Source of the DNA: Tiliqua scincoides
Taxonomy: Eukaryota > Chordata > Lepidosauria > Squamata > Scincidae
Direction: 5' to 3'
DNA length: 64,000 bases
Assembly (NCBI RefSeq): GCF_035046505.1
Contig: NC_089822.1
Coordinates: 95,137,659-95,201,658, forward strand
Positions 10,668 to 20,020 of the stretch are shown in pieces; position 1 is the first letter of the stretch, and the number at the start of each line of letters is the position of its first letter. The notes under the pieces are model-generated. The model saw nothing but the letters and a program-made list of their open reading frames with translations. It ran no database searches and was not told where the DNA came from. Made by a program: the position numbers and the translations under genes.

Positions 10668-10915
10668 GAAGATTGGGGTCAGCCCTTCCATGAGGCCAAC
10701 CGATGCAAGGGCCTCAGGCAGCAGGATAGCTGGAGAACCCACCTCCAACTGCTCCTCAGCCAGCTCCCTGGAATGGAAAAAGGGAGGGGGGAACAGAAGA
10801 GGAACTCCATGCTAGAGGCCTTGCTTCTCCTCTACACTTCTGCCCCTTTCCTTTTTCCAGTCCAAAGACTGGAGAGAGGTGCAGGGGTTGGTCCATCACC
10901 TCTTAAGGTGAGAGG
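10668..10915. mobile_element. Unclassified repeat, related to 50349-50620
   Basis: It shares with 50349-50620 the phrases CCATGAGGCCAAC, CTCAGGCAGCAG, TGCTCCT and CAGTTCCCTGGA in the same order. The ends are not clear in this copy; the 50-kb copy has hAT-like ends. Confidence 0.45.
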
Positions 10916-11162
10916 GTGATGTGCATTTGGCCCACCAGAAACTACTAGGACAACCTAGGGGAAGACCCTTGCCTGAGCAGGCATCAATCAAGCCCTGCAG
11001 GTTTTGACTCCACAGAAGGCAGCGTCTTGCATAAGCCAGGTGGAGAAGGCCAGGAGGCAAGCATGGGCAAGGCTCCAGCCTCTGGCAGGCATCATTTGGT
11101 GACATGTTTCCCCTTCACTTGCACACTGTCGCTCCTTTTGCTCAGTCTTCAAGTGCTAGCAT

Positions 11163-11220
11163 GGCTACAGTCCTACCCACACTTACCTTACGACACTTAG
11201 ACATGCATAGGATTGGGCTC
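11163..11220. mobile_element. Palindromic TNA-target element, internally deleted copy
   Basis: It begins GGCTACAGTCCTACCCACAC and ends GCATAGGATTGGGCTC but lacks the central palindrome, leaving 58 bp. Confidence 0.6.
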
Positions 11221-11417
11221 CAAAAAGAGGGCTGGACTGTCTGTTGCACCCAGAAACAACCACTGCTTCTTTCTTGGTTTTCTCTTCCTCCCAACCTCAT
11301 TGAGTCCACACACGCCACTGAAAGCCAATGACCTGACCAGTTGACAACACCACAAAGTTCAGGGTCAGGCTGCCTTCCCGCCCTCCACTGTTTTTTCAGG
11401 GAAGAATGCGAAAGTGA

Positions 11418-11496
11418 GGCTGCAATCCTATCCACCTTTTCCTGGGAGTAAGCCCCATAGACTATAATGGGACTTACTTCAGAGTAGGCATGCCCC
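11418..11496. mobile_element. Palindromic TNA-target element
   Basis: GGCTGCAATCCTATCCACC leads into a central AAGCCCCATAGACTATAATG and then GGACTTACTTCAGAGTAGGC. TGA precedes it (11415-11417); the right terminus is worn. The copy at 11525 has the opposite orientation. Confidence 0.7.
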
Positions 11497-11524
11497 AAGG
11501 GCCATTTCAAAAGTGGTCAACCTA

Positions 11525-11618
11525 GAGCCCAATCCTAGGCATGTCTACTCTGAAGTAAGTCCCGTTATAGTCTATGGGGCTTACTCCCAGGTAAGTGATG
11601 GAGAAGACTGTAGCTCTG
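11525..11618. mobile_element. Palindromic TNA-target element, opposite orientation
   Basis: GAGCCCAATCCTAGGCATG opens it, and a central GTCCCGTTATAGTCTATGGG is followed by GCTTACTCCCAGGTAAGTG. With the copy at 11418 it makes an inverted pair about 30 bp apart, just before the first tandem chain. Confidence 0.65.
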
Positions 11619-11726
11619 GTCCTGCGAACTTCCCCTGGTTTTGCCTCCCCTTGCAGTTGTCTTTCCCCTCCCCTTTCCTTCACGGAGCTGGTTCCCCCAA
11701 GGCCAGTAGCTTCCTCTTCTGCTGCT

Positions 11727-12101
11727 TCAGAGTCCAATCCTATGCCTGTCAACTCAGAAGGAAGTCCCAACAGAGTCAATGGGGCTTACTCCCAGGGACA
11801 TGTGGATAGGACTATAGCCTTAGAGCACAATCCTATGCCTGTCAACTCAGAAGGAAGTCCCATTAGAGTCAATGGGGCTTACTCCCAGGAAAGTGTGGAT
11901 AGGGTTGCAGCCTCACAGCCCAATCCTATGCCTGTCAACTCAGAAGGAAGTCCCATTAGAGTCAATGGGGCTTCCTCCCAGGAAAGTGTGGATGGGATTG
12001 CAGCCTCAGAGCCCAATCCCATGCCTTTCTACTCAGAAGGAAGTCCCATTAGAGTCAAGGGGGCTTACTCCCAGGAAAGTGTGGCGAGGACTGCAGCCTC
12101 A
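11727..12101. repeat. Tandem chain 1: four 90-bp palindromic elements, period 93
   Basis: Four units start at 11730, 11823, 11916 and 12009, exactly 93 bp apart. Each is 90 bp from GAGCCCAATCC-type start to GGATTGCAGCC-type end. The junction trinucleotides are TCA, TTA, TCA, TCA, TCA (11727, 11820, 11913, 12006, 12099), all fitting TNA. Every unit has a palindromic core such as GTCCCATTAGAGTCAATGGG. Because 93 is divisible by 3, one frame stays open through the chain; this is not taken as evidence of a protein. The chain lies about 1.7 kb before the TMEM271 start codon. Confidence 0.9.
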
Positions 12102-12696
12102 GCGCTGCCACTTGTAATGGAGAAGAAAGCCTGCTTCCCCAGCCTGTTGGCGAGTCGGTGCTGCACATGACAGCTGCGTGGATCAAAATAACTGGTGTCA
12201 CCAAGAAGCTCTGGTTCCAAGGGGGCGGAGGGAGCAGCAGAAGCGCAGCGTGCGCGCGGAGGGGGGAGAGTGGTGGGAATCTTGGCAGGGCGGTACAAGG
12301 CGGGAGGGCGCAGGATGCACTCCTTGGGCACTCCGCCTGGCCGCGATGGGAAGAAGGGGAGACGCGCGGCGCGGCGGGGGAAAGCGATGATTCAGACCTT
12401 CGCGGGAAGGCGCGCGCCCGCGCTGCGCCCTCCCGCCTTGCGCTCCTCGTCCTGGGGCTGCACTTCGGACCGATTCGAGGAGACACCGCGCTTTGGCGCC
12501 TCCTCTTGGGCGCCAAAGACTTTGACAGGGTGAGATTTGCACATTCACACTTTGCAGTGGCGCGGGGGGAGGACCTGCTGCCAGAAGTGTGGGGAGGCAA
12601 GAGGAGGACCAGCGTCTTCTTCGCCCTCGAGGCAAACATGCTGCTGTTCTTGCGATCTCCCCCTTCCTGCAGTTGTATTTGGGTGGGTTCGCTCAC

Positions 12697-13181
12697 TCAG
12701 AGCACACTCCTATGCATGTCTACTCAGAAGCAAATCTCAGTAGTCAATGGGGCTTACTCCCAGGAAAGTGTGGATGGGATCGCAGCCTCAGAGCCCGATC
12801 CCATGCCTTTCTACTCAGAAGGAAGTCCCATTAGAGTCAATGGGGCTTACTCCCAGGAAAGTGTGGATGGGATCGCAGCCTCAGAGCCCGATCCCAGGCC
12901 TTTCTACTCAGAAGGAAGTCCCATTAGAGTCAATGGGGCTTACTCCCAGGAAAGTGTGGATGGGATCGCAGCCTCAGAGCGTGTCTGCTCAGAAGCAAAT
13001 GCCAGTAGATCAGCCTCAGAGCGCAATCCTACACATGTCTACTTAGAAGCAAGTTCCACTATAGTCAATGGGGCTGACTCCCAGGAAATTGTGGCTAGGA
13101 TTGCAGCCAGGCAGCCCCAAGCATAAGCATGCCTACTCAGAAGTAAGCCCCACTAGAGTCAATGGGGCTTACTCCCAGGTA
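12697..13181. repeat. Tandem chain 2: six palindromic elements inside the CpG block
   Basis: Units run 12700-12787 (88 bp), 12791-12880 (90), 12884-12973 (90), 12977-13015 (39, internally deleted), 13019-13108 (90) and 13112 to about 13181 (right end lost). TCA separates the first five junctions (12697, 12788, 12881, 12974, 13016); AGG stands at 13109. Units 2 and 3 are nearly identical, so at least the last duplication is recent. The core GTCCCATTAGAGTCAATGGG recurs. It matches chain 1 in design and splits the CpG island about 0.6 kb before the TMEM271 start codon. Confidence 0.9.
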
Positions 13182-13645
13182 GTCCAAACCTCTGCTTGCC
13201 TACCCAGCAGCAAGCCCCCTGCTCTTCAGCGGAGCTTCCTCTGGGGAGAGCGTGCCCAGGACCGCAGCCTGCGTGCGCGCGTGGCCGGGGCTGGACGGCG
13301 CGGGCTGAGGAGCCACCGGGCGGGCGTGGAGGAGGAAGGCGGTCTTAGCAGGAGAGCGCCAAGGGAGCCGCTGCGCCGCCTGCTCTGCTCTGCCCACGGG
13401 CCAGCCGGGGCCCCTCCCCGCGCGCGTCAGGCTCGCTTTTGCCCCTGCTCGAGCCTGAACTTGCTGCTGCCATCAATAATTCATCGGCTCCCAGCGGCGG
13501 CGAGCGGAGAGAGCGGCGGCGGCGGCGGCGGCGGCAGCAGGGCGTGCGCGCGCGCCAGCCGTGCTTGCTGCCTGCCCGCAGAGAGGAGGAGGCGGCGGCG
13601 GCGGCGCCCTCGGAGCACTCCGCTCTCGCCAGCGCCACCAGCACG

Positions 13646-13717
13646 ATGTCCCCGCTGCGCGCGGCGGCCTCCTCCCCGGCAAGGGCCGCCGGCGCCGAGG
13701 AGGACACGGGAGGATGA
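13646..13717 (+). CDS. Upstream ORF in the TMEM271 leader
   Basis: A 23-codon frame, MSPLRAAASS...EEDTGG, starts at ATG 13646 and stops at TGA 13715-13717, 81 nt before the main ATG. An A at -3 gives a fair initiation context. If the transcript starts upstream of 13646, this would be a classical uORF able to lower or tune translation of TMEM271. Whether it is transcribed is unknown; a GC-rich, Arg/Ala/Glu-biased peptide could also arise by chance. Confidence 0.4.
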   Translation: MSPLRAAASSPARAAGAEEDTGG

Positions 13718-13798
13718 GGACAGGAGGGGGGCGCGGAAGGAGGAGGAGGCGCAGGCGGGGAGGAGGGGGCGGCGCGGGCGGCGGAGGAGACGCGGAGG

Positions 13799-14896
13799 AT
13801 GAAGTGGAGTGTCCGGGGAGCCTGCGCCGCGCTCTCCAGCTGCCTCCTGCTCGCCTGCGCGCTGAGCGCCGCCGCCGTGGGCCTCAAGTGCTTCTCGCTG
13901 GGCTCCGAACTCAAGGGGGAGCCCTTCCGCCTCGGCACCGCCGCCGGCGCCTTCTACTCGGGGCTGCTGCTGGCCGCCGGCCTCTCGCTGCTGGGCTCGG
14001 CGCTCTTCTGCTGCCGCCAGCCCGACCAGCTCGTCGGCGCGCACGGCGAGGGCGCAGCCGGCGGGGCGCCCCAGCCGGGCCGCGCGGGGGGCACCGAGGT
14101 GGCGGCCGTGCCTGTCGTCGGCGGGGACTCGCAGCAGCCGCCCCAGCCCTCGCCCAAGGCGCCCCCCGGCGGGCGGCAGAACTTCCTGCTGCTGGGGGTG
14201 CTGGTGTTCATGCTGGGGGTGCTGAGCGCCTTCGCCGGGGCCGTCATCGACGGCGACACGGTGTCCCTGGTGGAGAAGAAGTACTCCCACTACTGCCTGC
14301 TGCAGGGGGCCGGAGGAGGCGCGGCTGCCCCCCGGGGGAGGTCTGCGGAGGGCTCGACGGCGCTGCGCTGCCAAAAGCTGCGCGACTACCAGCGCGGCTT
14401 GGTCATCTCCACCATCTTCAACGCCCTGGAGTGCCTGCTGGGGCTCCTCAACCTGCTGCTGGTCAAGAACTACAAGGCTGCCCAGCAGCGAGGGCTGCGC
14501 CAGCAGCAGCGCCGGCGGAGGCACGACCGCCACCTCGGGGGCGGCCGTCGGAGAAGGCGCAGGGGACGCGGTGGCGGTGGCGTCTCCGGCGGAGGGCGAC
14601 GGCCTCAGCGCCAGAGCCAAGGCTCCATCTTCTCCAGCGAGGACCCCGACTTGTCCCCCGGGGGAGACTGCCCCTTCCAGGCCGTCTCCTACATCAACGT
14701 CGGCGTCTTCCACGTGTTCGACGAGGCCGGGGTGGAGGTGCACTGTGGAGGGCACCCTTCCATCGAATTGCCCGGCTACTCGCCCATGGATCCCGATCTC
14801 AACGCATCCTATCCCTATTGCTACCCGCTGCCCCACGAGCAGCCTCCTGCCTACGAGGAGATCTACCCCAGGGAGCTCTGTTCCAACCGCGTCTAG
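13799..14896 (+). CDS. TMEM271: Transmembrane protein 271
   Basis: A single uninterrupted 365-codon frame with ATG at 13799 (A at -3) and TAG at 14894-14896. Recognised from memory of the mammalian protein by its N-terminus, MKWSVRGACAALSSCLLLAC, by LLLGVLVFMLGVLSAFAGAV and by AGAVIDGDTVSLVE, KYSHYC and YQRGLV. Four hydrophobic spans are visible at about residues 8-29, 47-71, 127-150 and 198-223, with a Gly/Pro/Ala-rich low-complexity loop between spans 2 and 3. An Arg-rich stretch (about 231-272) follows span 4, then a conserved-looking tail with AVSYINVGVFHVFDEAG, LPGYSPMDPDLNASYPYC and QPPAYEEIY. The tail contains a PPxY motif (PPAY), a possible WW-domain ligand. The length is close to that of the human protein. 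The molecular function is not established to my knowledge; it is a presumed membrane protein. GC content at third positions is extreme, as expected inside the CpG island. It appears intact and intron-free. Confidence 0.93.
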   Translation: MKWSVRGACAALSSCLLLACALSAAAVGLKCFSLGSELKGEPFRLGTAAGAFYSGLLLAAGLSLLGSALFCCRQPDQLVGAHGEGAAGGAPQPGRAGGTEVAAVPVVGGDSQQPPQPSPKAPPGGRQNFLLLGVLVFMLGVLSAFAGAVIDGDTVSLVEKKYSHYCLLQGAGGGAAAPRGRSAEGSTALRCQKLRDYQRGLVISTIFNALECLLGLLNLLLVKNYKAAQQRGLRQQQRRRRHDRHLGGGRRRRRRGRGGGGVSGGGRRPQRQSQGSIFSSEDPDLSPGGDCPFQAVSYINVGVFHVFDEAGVEVHCGGHPSIELPGYSPMDPDLNASYPYCYPLPHEQPPAYEEIYPRELCSNRV

Positions 14897-17745
14897 GGCC
14901 AGACCGGTGCCCCTTGGAAATTCCCACTGACAATCAGCCAGCTGGACTGAAGGGGGCAGAAGGTGTACTTGGCCAAAGGGGGCAAGATACTCACACTTCA
15001 TGGGCAGGACCAGTAGCACAAGGTGAGGCCAGAACCATGGACAGCAGCACAGACTCCTCCAGGAACCCATCAAAAGAGGCAGATGCTAGTGACATACCAA
15101 GCTGGTATATGCCCTTCTTGTGGATCAGGTGGCAAATTGAAACATTGGTCAAAACTGCTTTGGCTTCGTTTTTCTGAGGATCAGGCACACTTTCCCTTCA
15201 TCACTTCTTTGATGGAGAAGTCTTGAACATAGTTCTAGAAAGTTGCCAGTATTTGCCACCTGTTGGGGGCTAGCTACTTCAATATGATCTTATCAAGATT
15301 TCTCTTTCCCTGGCTCCGGTTGGTTCTATCACTAAAACCTATAGCTATCTCCTAGAGGTTTAAGCAAAGTGCATTTCCTCTGGTGTTCCTTAAAGATGGC
15401 TGGAGCTACCAAGGGATGATGCTTTTAATTTTATCATTATGGTCTGGTGGAATCTTCCATCTGTCTCTTCTTCAGTTGTGGTTGAATGGTGAACATTTCA
15501 GGGTTGGTTCCCACAGTCATACAGTATTTGACTTGGGGTTTTTTTGTTTGTTTTAATGAATCAGCCTGTTTTTTCCCCATCAAAGGAATCTTCATGATAT
15601 CCTCAGCTTTAAGAGTGCAAAATTGTGTTGTTGAGAGAACCAGCTAGAACAACAGAAAGATGTAAGAAAGCATCTTTATCGAGCAGATATATTTCTAACC
15701 ATGAAGAGAGATTGAGAGCAGTTTTCAACAAAGCCTCTTATGTTTACAGTTTTCCTGGAAGATTTTATGTTAAGTTTAAAATTTAGTGAGAGTTAAAACC
15801 ATTGTTGGTCTTGTAAAATGCACATGATAAACCTGCACTTTCAAAGGGAGAAAAAAAAATCAAACAGCAACATTTTTGTACACGGATGTGCCTGCTTTTT
15901 GTTGATAATTTCTTACTGTAAAAGCTTTCAAGAAGTCTATAGTGAAAATGTTTGGTAAAGTCATTGCAACTTAAAAATCAGTTCCTTTACTAAAATAGAA
16001 TTGCTATATGGAATAGAAGGAAAGTCCAAATGTCTCATACATTCCTTTTTGTAAACAGGTTCTGTGTTTTTAATGCAAAGCAGGGCTTATATTTATTTTT
16101 ATTTTGTTTTAAAACAATTTAATTCTATTTTATAGAAGTACAGCCAGTTACTCTTGTAAGTACTTTCATTTTAGTGTTACCAATTAATCAATCTGAAAAG
16201 CTTGAATATTAACTTTTTATTTAAATATATAGATATAGATATATGCTTTAAGCAGCCTTAACTAATGGTTACAATTTTCAGTGGAGTTGCCAAAACTCCT
16301 TCAAAGTATGTTTCTAAAACCATATTCAGTATCCATTTGAACTAGAAAATTCAATAGGTGAAGGTTGAAAGTAATAATAATGAACAAAATTACTCCGAGT
16401 GTAGTGTCTAAACTCTACAGCTGTATATTTTAGAAGTTTCACCAAAAATGCCCTAATAACGGCCTAACCAAATGCAATGTAGTGGATCTGTGATTGGATC
16501 TCACTGTCTTTTTTTTATTTTAAAACATGCACTTGGTGCTCCAAATTTTACTAGAGCGGGGGAAGGTAATGTTTAACCTTCCCTCCTCCCAACACTATTA
16601 CTTTAATGAAACTTGGGGCCTCCTGCACCTGTTCTAAGGTTTTTGTTTTAAACAGTGCAACCTAAATCTCCTTCATGTGGTTTAGCTCCTTCATCACATG
16701 TGATTTAGCACTAAATCTGCTAAAAAATATCAATGAATTGCCCAGGGACAGTAATTAGAGGGATCACTTTGGAATACTGGTAAAAAAACCACAGTTTTAA
16801 TTCAGACGTATAAAAAGATGAAAGAGCCACATTTCTGCTCACAATATTCCCCTATTATTCTAATATGAAGTAAGTACAGAACTTCCGTAAAAAGGCAACC
16901 CCTTTGTTAAGCATCTTGAGCAGGGATTTGCCTTTTGCTTATGTTGCGTTCTAAAGCGCTATGTATCTTGATGGCGCTATATAAAATTATAACTACTACT
17001 ACAAATATTTTATGTTGGAGCCTGCTGTGGAATGCAAGTGTTGACAATAGAGACAGTGTTAAAGGAAAACAGTTTTGTCCTATTTTTGCGATGTACAGAA
17101 AATTATTTTTTAATTAAGGAGCTGAACAAAGTAAATTTTCAGCCTTAGAGTAAAAAGAAAAAAAAAACTCAACCCAACAGTGGTGAAAGCCTCTCTGCAC
17201 TATTTTGTTATCTGAAGTTGTTTTGACTTGCACACTTTGTATAAACCTAAAATGCAAAATGCCTTAGAACATTTAAAAACAGATTTAAAACTACGTATAT
17301 CTTTAAGAACTCAGCATCAAATCTTTAACCTAGATGACTGGATCAACAAGCACCTAATCCAGTTTGCTAAGTAGCTTCAAATCTTAGAAGGCTAGAGCTA
17401 CAGTTATTATTCTTCATAAATAGGGTAAAATTCTCTCCCTGCAGAGAGCAAGCACAATGCTTACCTAATACAGAAGACCTAGTTTAAAGTGGTGCTCCTT
17501 TTTTCTGGCTCTCTATATTGGTATGGATTCCATCTCTGAGAATCTGCCAGGAGTCCTTGGGCCCAGCCTACAAGAACATCTCCAGTAAAAGGCCTCCTTG
17601 AAATGAACAGGAGTTGCACAACAGGATGGCTGTACCTTTTACACATCTTCCATCCATTTCACTGGGGCTTTTCAGAAAAGTTCCCTTACCTACAGTACTT
17701 ATTCAGGCAGTACTTCAGATGTATCTATGGCCATGATTTTTGTAC

Positions 17746-17751
17746 AATAAA
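17746..17751 (+). promoter_or_regulatory. Polyadenylation signal AATAAA (proximal)
   Basis: AATAAA occurs in TTGTACAATAAACTGCTG. It is one of two candidate signals at the end of the repeat-free block after TMEM271. Confidence 0.55.
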
Positions 17752-17790
17752 CTGCTGCCTAAAGGTTTCAAAACCGTATTTAAGTATCCA

Positions 17791-17796
17791 AATAAA
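17791..17796 (+). promoter_or_regulatory. Polyadenylation signal AATAAA (distal)
   Basis: AATAAA in TCCAAATAAAGCAACC is followed within 10-35 nt by a long T-rich tract (17806-17833), the usual downstream element. This is the likelier main 3' end. Confidence 0.6.
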
Positions 17797-17905
17797 GCAA
17801 CCTGAGTTTTGTTTTTTTTCTTTTTTCTTTTTAAATGCACACCATACAGTTAGTTGTTCCTATAGGCATATTTTAGTAGAATGAGACTTGTTTGTTTGTC
17901 TAGTC

Positions 17906-18027
17906 CAGGGGTGCCCAAACCCCGGCCTGGGGGCCACTTGTGGCCCATGGGGACACCCATTCTGGCCCCCAGTCTCCAATGAGCCTCTGGCCCTCCGGAG
18001 ACTTGCTGGAGCCCATGCTGGCCCAAC
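17906..18027 (+). mobile_element. hAT left end, CAGGGGTGCCCAAAC type, truncated
   Basis: It starts CAGGGGTGCCCAAACCCCGG and runs through GGGGGCCACTTGTGGCCC, as in the copy at 32763. The right part is lost where the next element begins at 18028. Confidence 0.65.
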
Positions 18028-18351
18028 CAGTGGCATCACTAGGGTTCGCATCACCCGGTGCAGGATGCCAGTGCGTCACCCCCCCATGCAGTGGGGGGGG
18101 CAACACCCCAGGTGGTGGGCATGGTGATGTACCATCACTCCGCCCCCACTGGTTTTTTGATAGAAAAACTCTGCTGATAGAAACCCCATTCCGCTGTACC
18201 TTTTGATAGAACAAAGATAGAACACATTCTACATGAAATTACGCATTGATTGATATGCTGGTATTATTCCTCCAAACTGTGATTTTAGTGATTTTGGTCA
18301 CTAGTGGTGTCACACATACCCCCAGGGTGTCAATTTACTAACACCTTATTG
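18028..18351. mobile_element. Unclassified hAT-like element, CAGTGGCATCACTAG type
   Basis: It starts CAGTGGCATCACTAGGGTTC, followed by GCATCACCCGGTGCAGGATGCC and a GC-rich block. A partial complement, CACTAGTGGTGTCAC, lies at 18299-18313. Cut on the right by the hAT fragment at 18352. No duplication could be read. Confidence 0.45.
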
Positions 18352-18470
18352 CAGTAGTTCTCAAACTTTTAGCACTGGGACCCACTTTTTAGAATGACAG
18401 TCTGTTCAAGACCCACCAGAAGTGATGTCATGGTGGAAGTGACATCATCAGGCAAATTAAAATAAATTAT
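18352..18470 (+). mobile_element. hAT 'GACCCACTTTTTAGAAT' family, 5' fragment
   Basis: CAGTAGTTCTCAAACTTTTA and GGGACCCACTTTTTAGAATG match the start of the family (see 34336). The 3' two thirds are missing. Confidence 0.7.
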
Positions 18471-19292
18471 AAATAATTAAAGTAAAACAAATAATTAAAT
18501 AAGCAGAAGCCAGCCCTGTTCTACCAAGTGAATTTCCTCTGTAGCCAGCCTGCAATAACACCCTCCCTCCAAAATCAGTAAGGTTTTCAGCCCTGCCCAG
18601 TGCCCAGTCCAATTTAAGAACTTCTGTTTAAACCAGATCACTGTCAGGATCCACCTGGCTTTGCAAGGATAGCCCTGGAATGTAGAGGAAACACAATTCA
18701 AGCTGAGTGTGACCATCTATTTGTGGTTTTGAACTCCTTCCTTAAAGGAAGTCCTGTAAATGTAGAAAACCGGTCATGTTTAAACTGACTCTTAATCTCA
18801 TCTAGTTGAGTAGCTTGGATTCAGCAACCTCAAATGTAGGTATAGGAGCTCCCAGTTTACATTAAACAAGTGCCCTCACGTCATTTCACTGACACCAACC
18901 CTGCTCACAAAAAGAGGCCTACATCTCATCAACACCACAAGGAGGTAAACTTTTGAACTGTACCATGTCAAGACTCAAGTAGGGGCTTACCTGAGTGAAT
19001 GCTGTGTTATACAAAAATATCTCCTCACATAGGGGAACTATCATTGCAAAACCTTAGTCTGGCTATGCCCCTTCTTCCTATAACCTGTTTTTGTTTGTTT
19101 TTTCACATGCAAGGAATACTTTTGTGTGAAGGAATACTCAGCCAGTATGAGCTCGCACATGGAAACTGAGGTCTTACAGTCGAGGGACAGCCTGTCAGCC
19201 CATTTCTGAGAACTGTGCCCCACACTACTAAGGAATGTGTGGATGTACTTAAGGGCAACCTATTCTGTATCAGTAGGGTTTCAAAAGGAATG
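18471..19292. other. Intergenic, unassigned
   Basis: No gene or repeat family was recognised in this stretch. Confidence 0.35.
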
Positions 19293-19300
19293 CCTTGGAC

Positions 19301-19545
19301 CAGTGTTTCTCAAACTGTGAGTCACAACCTGATTTTGGGTGCGTTGCCAGGTCGATGTGACACAGACACCACAAGGCATTCTGGGCCATGTCATGCCCAG
19401 TCATGGTATAGCACTGGCACATGACCCACTTCATTGGCCACATGGTGCCTCAGAATGTCTTGTAACCATGCATTCTGGGGCATGATGCGACGACCGCCAC
19501 AGTCAACCAAGTGTGTTGCAGTGGTAAAAGCTTTGAGAACCACTG
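19301..19545. mobile_element. hAT element, 245 bp
   Basis: The ends are CAGTGTTTCTCAAACTGTGA and GCTTTGAGAACCACTG. The flanks are CCTTGGAC (19293-19300) and CCTTAGAC (19546-19553), 7 of 8 identical. The interior has GGCATTCTGGGCCATGTCATG and its partial inverse CATGCATTCTGGGGCATGATG, given as landmarks only. No coding sequence. Confidence 0.85.
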
Positions 19546-19924
19546 CCTTAGACTAAATTATGGTTCATATTTTAGTAACTGAAGCTGTTCTCCTGTGCCC
19601 TCAAGAGTCTGTGCAGAATCCACTCAAATGTTTTAGGCTAGAAACAGAATAATTTTCAAGAGTTGAAACTGGTATGATAGAGGCATGGGTGCCCATTTCC
19701 TGCATTCCACTCTGTTCAGCTCTGCTCTGCTCAAGTAGAATTTGCAGGGTTTTGAAGCACTATACAAAGCTTTAAAGTCTGTGAATGACAGTGGAATGAG
19801 TGTATACACCACCAGTTCTGAAAAAAGCAATTGTCTGTCTATACTCTTAGCTTGTTTTGTGTACTAGCCTTGATCCAACTGCAGCAGCATGATTTCCCCA
19901 TAGCCACAGAAAGAATAGAGGACA

Positions 19925-19925
<1 letters not shown>

Positions 19926-20016
<91 letters not shown>
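19926..20016. repeat. Compound microsatellite (TG)n(AG)n
   Basis: About 17 TG units are followed by about 28 AG units. On the other strand this is (CT)n(CA)n, the same order as at 7244 and 27256. Confidence 0.97.

Positions 20017-20020
<4 letters not shown>

Larger units (their letters stand above)
12180..14680. promoter_or_regulatory. CpG-rich block, likely TMEM271 promoter region
   Basis: CpG and GC content jump sharply against the AT-rich surroundings, in two lobes: about 12180-12660 and about 13220-14680. The gap between them is filled by tandem chain 2. GC-box-like GGGGGCGGAG lies at about 12220, and GCGCGCG and GGCGGCGGCGG tracts are frequent at 13500-13620. No TATA box is evident, which fits a CpG-island promoter. 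The transcription start cannot be placed from sequence alone. Confidence 0.75.
14897..17815 (+). other. TMEM271: Probable TMEM271 3' UTR
   Basis: About 2.9 kb of AT-rich sequence after the stop codon, with no recognisable transposon, no open frame of note and many T- and AT-rich motifs (for example ATTTATTTTTATTTTG near 16090). It ends with two polyadenylation signals and a T-rich tract, 90 bp before the first hAT end. Absence of inserts in a window otherwise crowded with them supports a functional transcript, but transcription was not observed. Confidence 0.6.

Noticed and set aside
12530-12531. Possible splice donor (CAGG then GTGAGA) in the upstream CpG lobe
   Set aside because: A fair donor motif, but no acceptor or transcript evidence; TMEM271 appears complete in one exon.
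12055-12696. Minus-strand 213-codon frame in the upstream CpG lobe
   Set aside because: Compositional; Pro/Arg/Ser-rich without a domain, and no sign of a second gene.
11595-13126. Two long frames with a repeated 31-residue peptide
   Set aside because: They arise from transposon chains whose period is a multiple of three; single copies of the element are non-coding.
11727-13181. CRISPR-like array
   Set aside because: Units are 90-bp palindromic mobile elements with 3-bp junctions; there are no unique spacers, and the DNA is vertebrate.
13481-15073. Minus-strand frame of 530 codons across TMEM271
   Set aside because: It is the antisense shadow of the GC-rich coding and CpG-island DNA; low-complexity Gly/Ala/Pro/Arg content and no known domain.
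13561-15177. Plus-strand frame of 538 codons overlapping TMEM271 in another frame
   Set aside because: Arg/Ala/Gly-rich out-of-frame reading of the same CpG-rich DNA; the TMEM271 frame is the one with recognisable conserved protein sequence.
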